DNA of 7,438 bases from Candidatus Nomurabacteria bacterium (GTDB taxonomy: Bacteria; Patescibacteriota; Saccharimonadia; Saccharimonadales; Saccharimonadaceae): NCBI GenBank assembly GCA_031262565.1, contig JAISHL010000002.1, forward strand, positions 1 to 7,438, in the 5' to 3' direction. Each line of letters starts with the position of its first letter. Within the stretch, counting starts at the first letter, position 1. Position numbers and translations under genes: made by a program. A model generated the notes under the pieces. That model had not been told where the DNA came from and made no database searches. It worked only from the letters and a program-made list of their open reading frames with translations. This document shows positions 5,458 through 7,438 of the stretch, piece after piece.

Positions 5458-6437
5458 TAAGCGATTTGTTCGCGGAAGAATTTTTCCAGCTGGGCAATTG
5501 TTTTCGGATTTTTCGTCTCCAATGCGACTTCGCGCGTCGCTAAAACTGATGTGGCTTTGAAGAAATTATGCGAGCCGACCAATGCGGTTTTTGTTCCGTC
5601 TGGCATAGTGTAGATAATAAATTTGGCATGAATGTATTTTTCGCGTTTGTATAGATTTTCGCGAGTTTTGAATTTTTGCCCCATAAGAATCAAGACACGA
5701 TTAGAAATCGATGCGTCTTTTGGATTATTGTAATAAATTCGCGATTTTTTGGACTGCAAAATTTTATTTAACTTGCCAGACGGATAATATTGCGACACCA
5801 AAAGAATTTCACTGGCTCGTTCGGCAAGCTCAACTGATCGCCGATAGATTAGGGAATTATTCCAAATATCGCCGTCAAAAATCACGGAATCTTCATCAAA
5901 ACTGACTGAATGACTGCGGACAGGTTGGCGTTTTTGGTTTGAAGTTTCAATAATCCGTTGCTCTTCGCAAATCGTGTCGGCAAAGCTTCGATTGTCAATT
6001 CTGAGCGCAAAGTCAACATTCTCCAAAAAGTGCTTGGAGTTGATATTGATTCCACCAAAACTAAACACCGTATCGTCAACAACATACCACTTGGAGTGCG
6101 TGCGCTTGACGAGCAGTAAAATATCGTCGCGACCGAGCCAATTAACTTTTACGCCATGATCGCGAAATTCTTTAATGAGAGCAGATAGGCTTTGTGTAGA
6201 TGTGTGCAAGAGCTTACTACTGTAAACTTTGGTAATAAAGTCGATCGCCACGTTAACTTCCACTCCGCGATCGGCGGCGGCAAGAATCTCTTGAATCAAC
6301 TCATGTGTTGTTCCGTCATCAGCGATGATAAACGCCAAAAGGCAAATACGTTTTTTTGCACGTTTAGTAACTTGAATAGCTTGTTCGAGATATTCAGAGG
6401 TTAACAGTAATTTAGGTTGTATTTTTTGCTTTGACAC
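5457..6437 (-). CDS. Phospholipase D-like (HKD family) protein
   Basis: Two-lobed PLD-superfamily protein of 326 residues. This family includes cardiolipin synthases, phospholipases and nucleases, and the substrate cannot be told here. Lobe one carries HSKWYVVDD (H114, K116, D121), followed by GGININ. Lobe two carries HAKFIIYTMPDG (H270, K272), followed by GSHNF and REVALE. In the second motif the expected aspartate position is T277, and the nearest Asp is D280. The catalytic histidines and lysines are present, but the second motif is non-canonical. There is no signal peptide or membrane helix, unlike typical bacterial cardiolipin synthases, so a soluble or peripheral enzyme is likely. The start is GTG (6437-6435), placed seven bases after the -10 of a perfect promoter lying partly inside the upstream gene. 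No Shine-Dalgarno is present, and the gene stops with TAA. Confidence 0.85.
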   Translation of the reverse strand: MSKQKIQPKLLLTSEYLEQAIQVTKRAKKRICLLAFIIADDGTTHELIQEILAAADRGVEVNVAIDFITKVYSSKLLHTSTQSLSALIKEFRDHGVKVNWLGRDDILLLVKRTHSKWYVVDDTVFSFGGININSKHFLENVDFALRIDNRSFADTICEEQRIIETSNQKRQPVRSHSVSFDEDSVIFDGDIWNNSLIYRRSVELAERASEILLVSQYYPSGKLNKILQSKKSRIYYNNPKDASISNRVLILMGQKFKTRENLYKREKYIHAKFIIYTMPDGTKTALVGSHNFFKATSVLATREVALETKNPKTIAQLEKFFREQIA

Positions 6438-6444
6438 GCTGTAT

Positions 6445-6473
6445 ATTATATCACGTTAAGATTCTGCTGTCAA
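6445..6473 (-). promoter_or_regulatory. Full-consensus promoter of the PLD-like gene
   Basis: On the minus strand, TTGACA (6473-6468) and TATAAT (6450-6445) are separated by 17 nt, with TG one base before the -10. The predicted start is about 6438, next to the GTG at 6437, so the transcript is leaderless or nearly so. The -35 box and part of the spacer lie within the last codons of the upstream gene, which ends at 6456. Confidence 0.82.
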
Positions 6474-7139
6474 TCGTGCGATTTCTTCTTTGGTGTCGTT
6501 CTTGAATTTCTGAACATCATCGTAGATTTGAGAAGCTTCGGCTGCGGCTTGCTCGGACTGCTGTTTAGCTTGCTCGGCTCGCGCCATAATTTGATTAACG
6601 ATTGCTCGCGCCTCATCAAATTTCTGGACTTTTCCGTCGGCTGGCGGTTGATTTATAAACTCATTAGCTTCATCTGGAATGACAATATCGCTGGAATGTT
6701 CGCGAATTACTACGTCAATAGAATCTAAAATTTTCTGGGCAGCTTCGGTTGAGCGCTGTAAAGTATCATCAAATTCTTTGGTATAAGTCTTGATAAAATC
6801 AAGTTTTTCAGCGTCGTCAATCTCGGATAGTGGCGTGATAGGCACACTAGGAGTTGTTGTTCCGAAAACCTGCTCAGTTTCACTGGTTTGCTCAGGCTCA
6901 TTGACTGATTCTTCTTTCGGAGGCATGACAATCGGCGCGCTAAGTGGCGAAATAAACGAGAAATCTGGTTCTGGCGCTGGTGGCGGAGGAAGTTGCTGTT
7001 CGCTTCCCACTGTTGAATTGTCATTTGTTGTAATCGTTTCATTCGGCACAATTATATTGCCAGATGCATCGACACCGTTAAAATCTGAACCAAAACCACC
7101 CTGACTTGTAGTTGCTTGACTCAAAAAAGAATTATCCAT
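6456..7139 (-). CDS. Acidic, proline-rich protein with helical C-terminal half
   Basis: I do not recognise a family. From the ATG at 7139 it has 227 residues. The first half is low in hydrophobic residues and rich in Ser, Thr, Asn, Pro and Glu, including a QLPPPPAPEP stretch, and is probably disordered. The second half, from about EIDDAEKLDFIKTY, is strongly helical and acidic. It ends in an Ala/Gln/Glu-rich segment (ARAEQAKQQSEQAAAEAS) typical of a coiled coil. There is no signal peptide or membrane segment, so it is likely cytosolic and may be a scaffold or oligomerising protein; that role is an inference from composition only. A GTG four codons upstream (7151) is in frame. However, it lies inside AGGTGG, which sits eight bases before the ATG as a normal Shine-Dalgarno, so ATG is preferred. 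Four consecutive prolines would slow ribosomes and may call for EF-P. Confidence 0.8.
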   Translation of the reverse strand: MDNSFLSQATTSQGGFGSDFNGVDASGNIIVPNETITTNDNSTVGSEQQLPPPPAPEPDFSFISPLSAPIVMPPKEESVNEPEQTSETEQVFGTTTPSVPITPLSEIDDAEKLDFIKTYTKEFDDTLQRSTEAAQKILDSIDVVIREHSSDIVIPDEANEFINQPPADGKVQKFDEARAIVNQIMARAEQAKQQSEQAAAEASQIYDDVQKFKNDTKEEIARLTAES

Positions 7140-7147
7140 TATTATAC

Positions 7148-7178
7148 CCACCTTTCTTAATTTTACCCCAGTTTAACA
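7148..7178 (-). promoter_or_regulatory. Likely promoter and ribosome site of the coiled-coil gene
   Basis: On the minus strand, TGT followed by TAAACT (7175-7170) is a TG-extended -10, with a partial -35 (TTGCAT, 7198-7193) 17 nt upstream. The predicted start is about 7163. AGGTGG (7153-7148), eight bases before the ATG at 7139, is the ribosome site and decides that start over the GTG at 7151. The promoter assignment is less sure than the ribosome site. Confidence 0.5.
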
Positions 7179-7217
7179 TAAGAATTTTGAGAATGCAAGA
7201 CTTTTTGACAAAAATCG

Positions 7218-7226
7218 TGTTACAAT
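7218..7226 (+). promoter_or_regulatory. alaS promoter, TG-extended -10, near-leaderless
   Basis: TGT followed by TACAAT (7221-7226) predicts transcription from about 7233, three bases before the alaS ATG at 7236. No Shine-Dalgarno is present. A TTGACA at 7205-7210 is only ten bases from this -10 and is too close to act as its -35. Confidence 0.55.
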
Positions 7227-7235
7227 ATTTATATT

Positions 7236-7438
7236 ATGACAACAAGTGAGATTAGACGAAAATTTCTGGAATTCCAGATGAAGCAAGGTTACAAAAAAGT
7301 TGCGCCAGTTGATTTGATTCTGCGTGACGATCCGACAACATTATTTACTGGATCGGGTATGCAGCCGATGGTTCCGTATCTGTTGGGACAAACGCATCCA
7401 GACGGCAATAAATTGACAGATTGTCAGCCATGTATTCG
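7236..7438 (+). CDS. alaS: Alanyl-tRNA synthetase, N-terminal fragment
   Basis: The first 67 codons of a class II synthetase that charges tRNA-Ala; the rest lies beyond the window. The start MTTSEIRRKFLEF matches the family N-terminal helix. DDPTTLFTGSGMQPMVPYLLG corresponds to class II motif 1 and following, where most bacteria read FTNAGM then QFK. The reading DCQPCI takes the place of the usual SQKCIR. The Met-Gln-Pro form followed by VPYLLG resembles CPR sequences as I remember them. The gene is divergent from the coiled-coil gene, with 96 nt between starts. No palindromic element is visible in this part. Confidence 0.93.
   Translation, partial: MTTSEIRRKFLEFQMKQGYKKVAPVDLILRDDPTTLFTGSGMQPMVPYLLGQTHPDGNKLTDCQPCI

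Noticed and set aside
7141..7146. TATAAT on the minus strand just before the ATG at 7139
   Set aside because: It would start transcription inside codon 2 of the coiled-coil gene, with no later start nearby. It lies in the spacer between the Shine-Dalgarno and the ATG and is probably chance in AT-rich sequence.
7205..7210. TTGACA as the -35 box of alaS
   Set aside because: It is ten bases from the best -10 (TACAAT). At 17-nt spacing the -10 would be a poor TTTATA, with transcription starting inside the conserved alaS N-terminus.

Overview
The window looks like chromosomal housekeeping DNA from a moderately AT-rich bacterium, most likely a Patescibacteria/CPR member and plausibly Saccharibacteria. 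That placement is an inference. It rests on compact spacing, mixed gene orientation, the zinc-knuckle form of MetRS, and an AlaRS N-terminus (TGSGMQPMVPYLLG) that I recall as CPR-like. Nothing suggests UGA recoding. The four genes with intact ends in the window and the downstream half of the broken gene all stop with TAA or TAG.

Layout, left to right. A possible divergent gene start lies at the left edge (minus). metG (135-1793, plus) is followed by an unrecognised gene split by a run of ten G (1831-2806, plus). argS (2831-4714, plus) and a membrane-anchored FKBP-type prolyl isomerase (4751-5428, plus) come next. Convergent to these are a phospholipase D-like protein (5457-6437, minus) and an acidic, proline-rich, helical-tailed protein (6456-7139, minus). 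The divergent start of alaS (7236 to the window end, plus) closes the window. Three aminoacyl-tRNA synthetases therefore supply the translation theme. The other genes share no obvious pathway, and nearly every gene has its own promoter, so I see no long operon.

Three signals stand out. First, metG and argS carry three in-frame copies of a 69-70 nt nested-palindrome element. Its frame is TGTC, hairpin arm, 15-20 nt spacer, hairpin arm, GACA. The loops, flanks and total length are kept, while stem sequences differ between copies and mostly remain paired. The copies add peptide loops to essential enzymes and are read in two different frames.

Second, the start codons of metG, the split gene, argS, the PLD gene and alaS lie only 6-9 nt after a TG-extended -10 box. 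Their mRNAs should be leaderless or nearly so. The FKBP gene and the coiled-coil gene instead have Shine-Dalgarno sequences.

Third, the split gene becomes one 324-residue reading frame if the G10 tract is G9. This is the signature either of a phase-variable locus or of a homopolymer sequencing error.
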